Shown: positions 17,406-25,669 of the stretch, in pieces | Position numbering within the stretch: the stretch's first letter is position 1 | Layout of the letters: each line of letters opens with the position of its first letter | NCBI GenBank assembly: GCA_036555325.1 | Contig: DATBLQ010000052.1 | Span: 62,001 to 126,000 of the forward strand | Source of the DNA: DATBLQ01 sp036555325 | GTDB taxonomy: Bacteria > Pseudomonadota > Alphaproteobacteria > Rhizobiales > Aestuariivirgaceae | Length of the DNA: 64,000 nucleotides | Direction: 5' to 3' | The notes under the pieces: model-generated | Told to the model about the DNA's origin: nothing | What the model saw: only the letters and a program-made list of their open reading frames with translations | Databases searched by the model: none | Translations under genes and position numbers: made by a program

Positions 17406-18112
17406 GCCCAAAGTGAAATCACCAGCGCTTTGCCTGCCTCTCGTCGCGTTATCACACCCCGACCCTCCTCCAGGCAAGGCGCAACGACCTATCACCAGCC
17501 CCTATGCAAGCCTAAGCCGCCACGACTGAACGTTGGCAATGACCTCAGGGCTACCTGCGCGAGCTAAAGCGATGGAGCTACCCATTGAAATCTCATCAAA
17601 TTCAACCCTTACCAGGTGTGTGGGCGCCTGCCGCAAGTGATGGTACTCGCTGTCGCGGGGGGCGAGGGGATTTCCCCTATGCGAGTTTCCATCGACATCC
17701 GCGACATAGGAAGCTGGGTTGCGAAGCCCTTCTCCAAGATCAGGAACGCCCGACGCAAGTGCGCCGCAGGTCATCGAACAACGCTTCCGCATCCTTTCTG
17801 CGCACCTGTTGAAACGCAGATTGAAAAAATTGCGCTTGCCTTTCCAAATTGCGCTTGCCTTTCCAATTGCCGATGACATTCTCGGCCACTCGACAAATCC
17901 CATCTTGCAAGCAGCAATAAGGAGCAGGTCGAGGGAGGGAAACTTCATTTGTTGATATTCTTGGTCTTGAGAATGCGTAAGCACCTGCCTACGCTCACGC
18001 TGCCGAAGCCGCCACGCCAATGGTGGGGTACGGCGACAAGGCCGAAGAGACTGCGCAAGGCGGCGCAGATTCATTGTTAATCGGCAACACTAGTAGATAG
18101 GAGAATTCGCCA
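17406..18112. other. Long intergenic stretch with no recognised gene
   Basis: About 700 bp between mtgA (minus) and the H1-like gene (plus). The longest frame is 17502-18074 minus (190 codons), but its product is Arg/Ser-rich with no domain and no good ribosome site. I found no tRNA, tmRNA, SRP RNA or 6S RNA pattern by eye. A tandem 19-bp repeat lies at 17827-17864. The stretch could hold an unrecognised small RNA or a decayed gene. Confidence 0.45.
17827..17864. repeat. Tandem duplication of a 19-bp unit
   Basis: The unit AAATTGCGCTTGCCTTTCC occurs twice head to tail without mismatch (17827-17845 and 17846-17864), followed by a partial third copy (AATTGCC). It lies in the gene-free stretch. 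It may be a simple replication-slippage duplication. Confidence 0.85.
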
Positions 18113-18529
18113 ATGGCGCTTGAACAACTGAAGGCTGAAATTGCCATGCTGGTTCAGCAGATGGACGAACAGCCCGAGGATATCCACGAATTGCATTCTC
18201 GCATTCGCAGCAAGCTGGCAGAGATCAGAGCGATGGGCCTGCCGCTTCCTGATGATCTTGTTACGTTGGAGCGGCGCTTGGACAAGGAAGAGCGGGCCGC
18301 TGCCCGGGCCGAGCAGCCCGCGCAATCCCCGCAGACCCGACCCTCACGTGGTGCGGCAAAGCGGAAGGCCGCAAAGCGCCCCAAACGCGCCGCTGCGAAA
18401 AAAGCCAAGCCGGCGGTCGCGAAGAAAGCCACAAAATCGAAGGCGAAGAAAAGCAGGCGGCCAGCCGCGAAGAAAGCCAAGAAGTCTGCCGCGAAAAAAG
18501 CCAGGCGCTCCGCCCGCAGGAGGCGCTAG
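18113..18529 (+). CDS. Histone H1-like basic protein
   Basis: 138 aa, ATG at 18113. The N-terminal 65 residues are acidic/helical and coiled-coil-like (LEQLKAEIAMLVQQMDEQ). The C-terminal half (about 75-138) is a low-complexity Lys/Ala/Arg tail built from AAKKA-type repeats like those of bacterial H1 homologues (Hc1, HctB, BpH1). The tail should bind nucleic acid without sequence specificity. An acidic coiled N-terminus joined to an H1 tail might oligomerise or hold a partner. Its stop overlaps the MgtC family stop on the other strand (CTAG). Confidence 0.75.
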   Translation: MALEQLKAEIAMLVQQMDEQPEDIHELHSRIRSKLAEIRAMGLPLPDDLVTLERRLDKEERAAARAEQPAQSPQTRPSRGAAKRKAAKRPKRAAAKKAKPAVAKKATKSKAKKSRRPAAKKAKKSAAKKARRSARRRR

Positions 18530-19017
18530 CGCTGTTTTTCCTTAGCTCCGCTCTTCTCCGGTATCGCGTTCATCTTTTGCGAAATCCAGCTCTCAACGGG
18601 TATTAGGAGCACGAGAATGAGAAGGGCAAGAACGGCACCCATGACCGCCAGAGCGTAGCGCTCGAGCCCGCAGGCAAGGCCTACTGCTCCGGCGAGCCAC
18701 ATTCCTGCGCCCGTCGTCAGTCCCTGCACATTGCGTCCGGATTGGATGATCGTTCCCGCCGCCAAAAACGAGACGCCCACCGTGATCGCCTCGATGATGC
18801 GGATCGGGTCGGCACCCGTCCTTTGCGTACCTAGCTCGGCATGCAATTCAAGAGTGAGGATGGTGAACAGTGCCGCAGCTAGCGACATCACCATATGGGT
18901 TCGCAAGCCCGCCGGCCGTTTTCTAAGCTCACGGTCGAAGCCGATCACCGCGCCCAACAAAGCTGCAACGACAAGCCTCACTCCATAGTCGCCGGCAATA
19001 CTCAAGGATGTTTCCAT
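18526..19017 (-). CDS. MgtC/SapB family inner-membrane protein
   Basis: 163 aa from the ATG at 19017; a longer frame to 19080 adds a poorly hydrophobic leader. It has four or five membrane helices. The family motif region LLGAVIGFDRELRKRPAGLRTHM and the ADPIRIIEAITVGVSFLAAGTI stretch are those of MgtC N-terminal domains. MgtC proteins are linked to growth at low magnesium and to modulation of ATP synthase. The C-terminal soluble ACT-like domain of full-length MgtC is absent, as in the shorter YhiD/SapB members. Confidence 0.87.
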   Translation of the reverse strand: METSLSIAGDYGVRLVVAALLGAVIGFDRELRKRPAGLRTHMVMSLAAALFTILTLELHAELGTQRTGADPIRIIEAITVGVSFLAAGTIIQSGRNVQGLTTGAGMWLAGAVGLACGLERYALAVMGAVLALLILVLLIPVESWISQKMNAIPEKSGAKEKQR

Positions 19018-19098
19018 GCTAGCCGCTTGCTGAGTTTCGACAATAAGCGCTCGTGGGGGTACGCAGCATGGGTCTGGCAACCAGGTCTTGCCGAGTCC

Positions 19099-20337
19099 TC
19101 ATGCTTGAACTCTTCCGCCCCAGCGACGCGCCACATAGTCATCAATAATCTTGCGGAATTGTTCGGCGATATTTTCGCCCCGCAGAGTCATTGCCTTTTC
19201 CCCGTCGATGAAGACTGGCGCGATGGGAATTTCACCTGTGCCCGGAAGGGAAATGCCTATGTCGGCATGCTTCGACTCTCCCGGACCGTTGACGATGCAG
19301 CCCATGACTGCGAGTTGCAACGTCTCGAAGCCGGGATATTTTTCACGCCACGCGCCCTGCTGCCCGCGCACATAGCTCTGAATGTTGCTCGCCAGTTCCT
19401 GAAATACGGTCGAGGTCGTCCGCCCGCATCCCGGGCAGGCGATGACCATGGGCGCGAACGCCCGAAGTCCCATGCTCTGCAAGATCTCTTGCGCGACGAT
19501 GACTTCTCGCGTCCGGTCGCCGCCGGGTTCAGGGGTAAGCGAAATGCGGATCGTGTCGCCGATACCCTCCTGCAGGAGCACCGCAAGCCCAGCTGCAGAA
19601 GAGACGATACCCTTTGAGCCCATACCGGCCTCCGTGAGGCCGAGATGCAGGGCATACTCGCAGCGTTCCGCGAGCATTCGATACACAGCGATGAGATCCT
19701 GAACCTCTGAGCATTTCGCCGAGATGATGATCCTGTCGGCCCCAAGACCAAGCTCCTCCGCTCGTTTGGCGGAGCGCAGCCCGGATTGAACTACCGCTTC
19801 GTGCATGACGAGGCGCGCATCCTGGGGATCCGGCGATCTGGCGTTTTCATCCATGAGTTCCGTCAGCATGGCCTTGTCGAGCGAGCCCCAATTGACGCCG
19901 ATGCGCACCGGCTTGCCGAACTTGATGGCGGTCTCGACCATTTGAGAAAAGTTTCTGTCCTTTTTCTCCCTGAAGCCCACGTTGCCGGGATTGATGCGGT
20001 ATTTGTCGAGGGCCTCCGCACAGGCCGGATGCTCCTTCAAAAGCGTGTGGCCGATATAATGGAAGTCCCCGATCAGGGGCACACCGATGCCCTTCGAGCG
20101 AAGCCGGTCATGGATATGAGGAACCGCCGCCGCTGCCTCTGGCTTGTCGACCGTGACGCGCACCAGTTCCGACCCCGCCCGGTGAAGCTCGGCGACCTGA
20201 CTGGCCGTCGCCTCGATATCGGCGGTATCGGTGTTTGTCATTGACTGGACGGCAATCGGCTGGCCTCCCCCAATTGCCACCGTTCCTACCTTGACCTCAA
20301 TTGATCTCCGGCGTGTGCGGGCCGCCGAAAAGGCCAT
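19099..20337 (-). CDS. ispG: 4-hydroxy-3-methylbut-2-enyl diphosphate synthase (flavodoxin/ferredoxin)
   Basis: 412 aa. The ATG at 20337 follows GGAGGGTAACAA. It is the penultimate enzyme of the MEP isoprenoid route, converting MEcPP to HMBPP with a [4Fe-4S] cluster. N-terminal TIM barrel: VGGGQPIAVQSMTNTDT-type start (as AIGGGQPIAVQSM) and PLIGDFHYIG. C-terminal cluster domain: Cys ligands in CPGCGRTT and in GCIVNGPGE, the GcpE signature. It stands alone on its strand. Confidence 0.96.
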   Translation of the reverse strand: MAFSAARTRRRSIEVKVGTVAIGGGQPIAVQSMTNTDTADIEATASQVAELHRAGSELVRVTVDKPEAAAAVPHIHDRLRSKGIGVPLIGDFHYIGHTLLKEHPACAEALDKYRINPGNVGFREKKDRNFSQMVETAIKFGKPVRIGVNWGSLDKAMLTELMDENARSPDPQDARLVMHEAVVQSGLRSAKRAEELGLGADRIIISAKCSEVQDLIAVYRMLAERCEYALHLGLTEAGMGSKGIVSSAAGLAVLLQEGIGDTIRISLTPEPGGDRTREVIVAQEILQSMGLRAFAPMVIACPGCGRTTSTVFQELASNIQSYVRGQQGAWREKYPGFETLQLAVMGCIVNGPGESKHADIGISLPGTGEIPIAPVFIDGEKAMTLRGENIAEQFRKIIDDYVARRWGGRVQA

Positions 20338-20448
20338 TTGTTACCCTCCGAGGTTGTTTGATCCGCTGATCTCTATCGGGCCGCGGCCCTTGGCGCAATG
20401 CTATTCCCTACATATGCTTGCGAACCAGCAAATGCCAAGGAGGCGACA

Positions 20449-20862
20449 ATGGCAAAGGCCAAACGCAAAGCCGCGAAGAAATCGGCCAAGAAGACGCAGC
20501 CGCGCAAAAGAGACGACCTGACCAGAATTGACCCTGGCCCGCGCATGAGCGACGCGATAATTCACGATGGGCGCGTATTCCTCGCCGGACAGGTTGCCGA
20601 GCGCAGCAAAGGTCGCTCGGTGCGCGAGCAGACGGCCGAGGTCCTGGCTGAAATCGACCAGGTCTTGCGCAAGGCCGGGACCGACAAGACCCGTATTCTC
20701 ACCGCCAACATATGGCTTTCCGACATTTCGACCTTCGGCGAAATGAATGCCGTCTGGGATGCGTGGGTCGTACCCGGCCGCACGCCCGCGCGCGCAACTG
20801 TTGAGGCGAAACTTGCCGCACCGGAGTATAAGGTTGAAATCATGGTGACCGCTGCTCTCTAG
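20449..20862 (+). CDS. RidA family enamine/imine deaminase with basic N-terminal tail
   Basis: 137 aa from the ATG at 20449 with AAGGAGG upstream. Residues 1-22 form a Lys/Ala/Arg-rich tail (MAKAKRKAAKKSAKK...) that resembles the H1-like tail of the 18113-18529 protein. Residues 23-137 are a YjgF/YER057c/UK114 domain with FLAGQVAE, the KTRILTANIWLSDIS helix and the conserved Arg in ARATVEAKLA that binds the imino acid carboxylate. RidA hydrolyses reactive imino acids to keto acids. This fits the neighbouring flavin D-amino acid dehydrogenase, whose direct product is an imino acid. The role of the tail is unknown. Confidence 0.87.
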   Translation: MAKAKRKAAKKSAKKTQPRKRDDLTRIDPGPRMSDAIIHDGRVFLAGQVAERSKGRSVREQTAEVLAEIDQVLRKAGTDKTRILTANIWLSDISTFGEMNAVWDAWVVPGRTPARATVEAKLAAPEYKVEIMVTAAL

Positions 20863-20903
20863 GGCGGTTCGTCAACTCTGATCGGCTTAGAGGGAAAAAG
20901 GCG

Positions 20904-21713
20904 ATGGCCACGACAAGCACCCTGCGTAGAGCCTCCGGCGAAACGAACCTTGTAGAACATTTGCCCTTCGATCTGGACGGCGGCATCGCCTCCCGGGCTA
21001 CGATTGGGCTGGTCGTTCTCGCCACCGACTACACGATTGAACACGAATGGCGATATATCATGAGTAGCCTTGAAGGCGTGGCACTCTATGAGAGCCGCAT
21101 CTTCAATGACACACAGATCACCCCGGAAACTCTGCGTGCAATGGAACCGCGCATTGCCGCCGCCGTCGACCTCATCCTTCCGGGTTCGACCCTCGATGTC
21201 GTCGCCTACGGCTGCACCTCCGCCTCCATGGCGATCGGCGAAGAAAAAGTCTTCGCCAACATCCGATCGGTACGGCCGGGAGTGCGTTGCACAACGCCGA
21301 TAACCGCCGCCTTCGCTGCCTTCCGTGCCTTCCGTGCACAGCGCATCGGCGTTCTCACCCCTTATCGAGCCGATGTAAATCGCATCGTGGCCGACTACAT
21401 TCGCGCCCGCGGCTTCGACGTTCCGGTATTCGGCTCCTTCAACGAAGAAAACGACGGCACTGTTGCCCGCATTTCCCCTGCCTCGATCAAGAATGGCATT
21501 GAAAGCATCACGAAGATTGCGGCCATCGATGCCGTATTCGTGTCTTGCACGAGCGTGAGGTTGGCCGAAGCGGCTGCTGATCTGGAAAGGGGTATTGGAA
21601 TTCCCGTGACCTCATCCAATCACGCTATGGCCTGGCACGCCCTGCGTCTTGCAGGCATCGAGGACCTTTTGCCGCAATACGGCAAGCTGTTCACGTTGCC
21701 CGCACCGCGATGA
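20904..21713 (+). CDS. Asp/Glu racemase superfamily protein (maleate isomerase / EutA-like)
   Basis: 269 aa. The two-domain Asp/Glu racemase fold has a cysteine in each expected position: YGCTSASM near residue 98 and SCTSVRLAE near residue 214. The sequence style (ATIGLVVLATDYTIEHEW near the N-terminus, ITAAFAAFRAF, HAMAWHALR at the end) is that of maleate cis-trans isomerase, arylmalonate decarboxylase and EutA-type proteins rather than of MurI. It could racemise or isomerise an acid in the neighbouring catabolic route. It follows the ridA-like gene by 41 bp on the same strand, and its stop is only 4 bp from the convergent ureohydrolase stop. Confidence 0.8.
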   Translation: MATTSTLRRASGETNLVEHLPFDLDGGIASRATIGLVVLATDYTIEHEWRYIMSSLEGVALYESRIFNDTQITPETLRAMEPRIAAAVDLILPGSTLDVVAYGCTSASMAIGEEKVFANIRSVRPGVRCTTPITAAFAAFRAFRAQRIGVLTPYRADVNRIVADYIRARGFDVPVFGSFNEENDGTVARISPASIKNGIESITKIAAIDAVFVSCTSVRLAEAAADLERGIGIPVTSSNHAMAWHALRLAGIEDLLPQYGKLFTLPAPR

Positions 21714-21717
21714 GCGC

Positions 21718-22698
21718 CTAGCTCCGCTTCTTCGCCACGGTCTCCGCCATGATGCACAAAAGCTCATACATCACATTGGCGCCGTTGAATGCAGTGTAGC
21801 CTGAAGGATCGAACGGCGGGGAAACTTCGACCATATCCGCCCCGACGATGTTGATCCCTCGCAAGAGTCTCAGCATGAACACCGCTTCCCGATTGGTGAA
21901 ACCGCCCACTTCGGGAGTTCCGGTGCCCGGCGCAAAGGCAGGATCAAGCGCATCGATATCGAAGCTCACATAGGTGCGGCCCTTGCCAACCACGTTGCGG
22001 GCAATGTCCATGGTCTTTTCGATGCCGAGTTTCGCGAACTCCTCTATCTCGATAATTCTTACCCCTGTTTGTCGAGCGAAGTCGCGATCCTCATAATCAT
22101 ACATCGATCCCCTGATACCGATTTGCACGGTTCGCTTTGGATCGAGAACACCATCCTCGATGGCCCGGCGGAAGGGAGTGCCGTGAGTGATCTTGTAACC
22201 GCCGAAGTAACTGTCGAAAAGATCCGTATGCGCATCGAAATGCACCATTCCCACGGGCTCTTCGCGCCCGATCGCTCGCAGGATCGGATAGGAGATGAGG
22301 TGATCGCCGCCGGCCGATAGAGGTCTGATGCCCATCGATACGGCCTTGTTGTAGAATCGCTCGATCCGCTTCACTGAGTCCTTCAGATCCGCTGGGTTCA
22401 CATCTGCATCACCGAGGTCGGCGACATTGGCGAGATCGTAGGGGCAAAGTTTCATCGCCGGATTGACCCGCCGGATCATTTGTGACATCTCGCGCACCTG
22501 CCGCGGTCCGTGGCGAGGGCCGGGCCGGTTGGTAGTACCGCCATCGAAAGGCACGCCAATCAGCCCGATATCGATCCCCTTCGCCTTGTTGATGGGCACA
22601 TGCGGCAGACGCATGAACGTTGCAATGCCGGCAAAACGTGGTGTGATGATGCTTGACAGTGGCTGATTGAATGGGCGGCCACCCGTTTCCTTGTCCAT
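21718..22698 (-). CDS. Ureohydrolase (agmatinase family; guanidinopropionase/guanidinobutyrase-like)
   Basis: 326 aa from the ATG at 22698 (AGGGAACG upstream). The Mn-binding arginase fold is complete: GGDH near residue 136, DAHTD near residue 159, and DIDALDP near residue 242. From memory, the N-terminal segment PRFAGIATFMRLP and GGTTNRPGPRHGPR match guanidinopropionase GpuA and guanidinobutyrase GbuA of Pseudomonas better than SpeB. The expected reaction is hydrolysis of a guanidino acid to urea and an amino acid. It is divergent from the D-arginine dehydrogenase-like gene, with 57 bp of shared upstream DNA, which supports a role in guanidino compound breakdown. Confidence 0.85.
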   Translation of the reverse strand: MDKETGGRPFNQPLSSIITPRFAGIATFMRLPHVPINKAKGIDIGLIGVPFDGGTTNRPGPRHGPRQVREMSQMIRRVNPAMKLCPYDLANVADLGDADVNPADLKDSVKRIERFYNKAVSMGIRPLSAGGDHLISYPILRAIGREEPVGMVHFDAHTDLFDSYFGGYKITHGTPFRRAIEDGVLDPKRTVQIGIRGSMYDYEDRDFARQTGVRIIEIEEFAKLGIEKTMDIARNVVGKGRTYVSFDIDALDPAFAPGTGTPEVGGFTNREAVFMLRLLRGINIVGADMVEVSPPFDPSGYTAFNGANVMYELLCIMAETVAKKRS

Positions 22699-22755
22699 CG
22701 TCGTTCCCTGGTTGGCTCGAGCAGTAAGAGACTGAGACAGCGATAATACTACGTC

Positions 22756-23868
22756 ATGATCACGAGCGCAGATATTCTGGTTATCGGTGCGGGGATCGGG
22801 GGCGCTTCGGTTGCAGCTCACCTGGCGGCGCGCCGCTCTGTCATTGTGCTAGAAATGGAAGACCGTCCGGGCTACCACGCCACCGGTCGCTCCGCCGCCC
22901 AATACGATCAGAACTATGGGCCACCCCTCGTCCAGGCCCTGTCACGCGCCTCGAAATCTTGGTTCGACGCACCACCAGACGGTTTCGCGCAGTCACCAAT
23001 TCTTTCTCCTCGGCCGACGCTCTTCATTGTTCCTCGCGGTCAAGAGGCAGCAGAAACGAAATTCTTGCACGCTCAGGATGCGGAAAGCCTTCCGCTTAAG
23101 GACGCGGCAACATTGGTTCCCATCCTGCATAGCGGTGCCCTGATCGCTTCTTACTTTGATCGTTCAACCGCCGACATCGACGTTGACGTTTTGCATCAGG
23201 GCTATTTGCGGACACTTCGCCAACGTTCTGGGAAGATTGTCACCAACGCGGAAGTGGTGGAACTGGTCCGCCAAGAAAGCACCTGGCACTGTCGAACAAG
23301 AGCCGGCGACTTCGCAGCGGGCACGATCGTCAATGCTTCGGGCGCGTGGGGCGATGTCGTCGCTGGTCGAGTTGGAGCAAGGCCACTGGGACTTGTTCCC
23401 AAGCGACGCAGCGCGGCTCTTCTCCCAAACCCAAATGGCCACGACAGTCGCAATTGGCCCCTGACCTGCGACGTGGCGGAAACTTTTTACTTCAAGCCGA
23501 CCGGCGGTGCTCTTTTGATCTCTCCCGCCGACGCGACTCCGGTTGAACCTCATGACGCCTTTGCCGATGATATGGCCATTGCAGAGGGCATAGAGCGCAT
23601 GCAAGCCTGCACGAACGTCGAGGTCACCCATTTGCAGCACAGCTGGGCCGGGCTTCGCACCTTCGCCCCGGATGGCAATCCGGTGGTCGGAGAAGAGCCG
23701 GATTTTCCAGGTTTCTGGTGGTTGGTCGGCCAGGGAGGCTATGGTATCCAGACCGCTCCCGCCTTGTCGCTGATAGCGGCGTCTCTTATTGAAACAGGCT
23801 TGGTTCCCCAACCGTTTTCAGCCTTCGGGATAACCGCCGACGCACTCTCGCCGCATAGGTTGCGTTAA
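22756..23868 (+). CDS. FAD-dependent D-amino acid dehydrogenase, D-arginine dehydrogenase (DauA)-like
   Basis: 370 aa. N-terminal FAD motif GAGIGGA, then GYHATGRSAA (residues 39-48), SPRP (84-87), PKRRSA, FYFKP, WAGLRTF with the carboxylate-binding Arg, and the C-terminal GQGGYGIQTAPA flavin loop. This order closely follows P. aeruginosa DauA, which oxidises D-arginine to iminoarginine. Compared with DauA from memory, the residues at the His48, Thr50 and Glu87 positions are Gln49, Asp51 and Thr88 here, while Tyr53 is kept (Tyr54). The substrate may therefore not be a basic amino acid. The next gene, 99 bp downstream, is an ABC binding protein. Confidence 0.85.
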   Translation: MITSADILVIGAGIGGASVAAHLAARRSVIVLEMEDRPGYHATGRSAAQYDQNYGPPLVQALSRASKSWFDAPPDGFAQSPILSPRPTLFIVPRGQEAAETKFLHAQDAESLPLKDAATLVPILHSGALIASYFDRSTADIDVDVLHQGYLRTLRQRSGKIVTNAEVVELVRQESTWHCRTRAGDFAAGTIVNASGAWGDVVAGRVGARPLGLVPKRRSAALLPNPNGHDSRNWPLTCDVAETFYFKPTGGALLISPADATPVEPHDAFADDMAIAEGIERMQACTNVEVTHLQHSWAGLRTFAPDGNPVVGEEPDFPGFWWLVGQGGYGIQTAPALSLIAASLIETGLVPQPFSAFGITADALSPHRLR

Positions 23869-23967
23869 CCCCCGAGCAGTTCCCTTTGCGAAGAAAAGCT
23901 GCTTAGATGCCTGAAGTCGCCCTGCACGCTCGGGGCACGTCCTTATGCAAACAAGGGAGGTTAGTTC

Positions 23968-25566
23968 ATGACTCGCTACAGGCTCTTGGTAGCGGCGCTG
24001 ATGGGCGCTTCGATGCTTGTCGGCGGCGCCGCTCAGGCAAAAACGCTTGTCTATTGCTCGGAAGGTTCGCCTGAAGGTTTCGATCCGGCGCTTTATACGG
24101 CCGGTACGACGTTCAACGCTTCCTCCAGACCGATCTATAGCCGCCTCACCGAGTTCGATCGCGGCACCACCAATGTCGTCCCCGGCCTTGCCGAAAGCTG
24201 GGAGATTTCGCCGGACTCCCTCGAATACACCTTCCACCTGCGCAAGGGAGTAAAGTTTCAGACCACCGATTTTTTTACTCCGACCCGTGATTTCAACGCC
24301 GACGATGTCCTGTTCACTTTCGAGCGGCAATGGAAAAAGGAGCATCCCTGGAATCAGTACACCGCTGGCACGGCATGGGAATATTTCGATGGCATGTCGA
24401 TGCCCGACCTTCTCAAGGAAATCGTCAAGGTCGATGACTATACGGTCAAGTTCGTATTGAACCGGCCAGAAGCGCCGATGCTTGCCAACCTGGCGATGGA
24501 CTTCGCTTCAATCGTGTCGAAGGAATATGCCGACAAGCTTGACACCGAAGGCAAGAAGGAAATGCTCAATCAGCAGCCGGTCGGGACCGGCCCCTTCCAG
24601 TTCGTCGACTATCAAAAGGATGCCGTCATCCGCTACAAGGCCAACCCCGACTTTTGGAGTGGCAAGCAGGCGATTGATGATCTGGTCTTCGCCATCACCA
24701 TTGACGCCTCGGTCCGTCAGCAGAAGCTCAAGGCGGGCGAGTGCCACGTGGCGCCCTACCCCAATCCCGCCGATCTCGCCGATCTCAAGGCCGATCCCAA
24801 TTTGCAGGTGATGGAACAAGAAGGGCTGAATGTTGGCTATCTTGCATACAACACTCTGCAAGCGCCCTTTGACAAGGCGGAAGTGCGCAAGGCTCTGAAC
24901 ATGGCGATCAACAAACAGGCGATCATGGATGCCGTGTTCCAGGGTGCGGGACAGATCGCCAAGAACCCGATCCCGCCCACCATGTGGTCTTACAACGATG
25001 AGATCAAGGACGACCCCTACGATCCAGACGCCGCCAAGAAAGCGCTCGAGGCAGCCGGCGTGAAGGATCTGAAAATGAAGATTTGGGCGATGCCTGTGCA
25101 GCGGCCGTACAATCCAAACGCCCGTCGCATGGCCGAATTGATCCAGGCCGATTTTGCCAAAGTTGGAGTGACGGCCGAGATCGTTTCCTACGAATGGGCC
25201 GAGTATCTCAAGCTGTCAAAGGAGAAAAACCGCGACGGGGCCGTGCTGCTTGGCTGGACCGGCGACAATGGCGATCCCGATAACTTCCTCGCCGTCCTGC
25301 TTGGCTGCGATGCGGTGGGCGGCAACAACCGCGCTCAGTGGTGCAATCAGGAATTCGAAGATCTGATCCAGAAAGCCAAGACGTTGCCAAACAACGATCA
25401 GCGCGAGCCGCTTTACAAGAAGGCGCAAGAGGTGTTCAAGCGCGAGGCTCCATGGGCAACGATCGCCCATTCCGTCGTTTTCATGCCCATGTCAAAAAAG
25501 GTCACGGGCTATAAGATGGATCCTCTGGGCTCCCATCGCTTCGACGGTGTTGACATCGCTGAGTAG
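23968..25566 (+). CDS. ABC transporter substrate-binding protein, dipeptide/oligopeptide (SBP family 5)
   Basis: 532 aa, ATG at 23968 after AGGGAGG. A Sec signal peptide (about 25 residues, ending AQAKT) is followed by an SBP_bac_5 domain. YCSEGSPEGFDPALYTAGTTFNAS and NVVPGLAESWEIS are typical of DppA. It collects peptides or peptide-like amino acid conjugates in the periplasm for the DppBCDF-type genes that follow. The neighbouring catabolic genes suggest a guanidino or opine-like ligand, but the ligand cannot be read from sequence. Confidence 0.92.
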   Translation: MTRYRLLVAALMGASMLVGGAAQAKTLVYCSEGSPEGFDPALYTAGTTFNASSRPIYSRLTEFDRGTTNVVPGLAESWEISPDSLEYTFHLRKGVKFQTTDFFTPTRDFNADDVLFTFERQWKKEHPWNQYTAGTAWEYFDGMSMPDLLKEIVKVDDYTVKFVLNRPEAPMLANLAMDFASIVSKEYADKLDTEGKKEMLNQQPVGTGPFQFVDYQKDAVIRYKANPDFWSGKQAIDDLVFAITIDASVRQQKLKAGECHVAPYPNPADLADLKADPNLQVMEQEGLNVGYLAYNTLQAPFDKAEVRKALNMAINKQAIMDAVFQGAGQIAKNPIPPTMWSYNDEIKDDPYDPDAAKKALEAAGVKDLKMKIWAMPVQRPYNPNARRMAELIQADFAKVGVTAEIVSYEWAEYLKLSKEKNRDGAVLLGWTGDNGDPDNFLAVLLGCDAVGGNNRAQWCNQEFEDLIQKAKTLPNNDQREPLYKKAQEVFKREAPWATIAHSVVFMPMSKKVTGYKMDPLGSHRFDGVDIAE

Positions 25567-25580
25567 CCACTTTCTGCTTG

Positions 25581-25603
25581 GCCTGCGCCGCATCGGCGCA
25601 GGC
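25581..25603 (+). other. Intercistronic stem-loop after the binding-protein gene
   Basis: GCCTGCGCCG pairs perfectly with CGGCGCAGGC across a 3-nt loop (25591-25593), with no T-tract behind it. Such hairpins between a binding-protein gene and its permease genes usually protect the upstream mRNA and so raise binding-protein levels over the membrane subunits. Confidence 0.7.
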
Positions 25604-25669
25604 CTCTCTCCCGCAGCTGCATAGGTGGCCACCCCGGGTCACCCGGCATGGGGAGGATAAGAACACTGG

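Noticed and set aside
17502..18074. 190-codon minus-strand frame upstream of mtgA
   Set aside because: Arg/Ser-rich product without domain, contains the tandem repeat; more likely chance.
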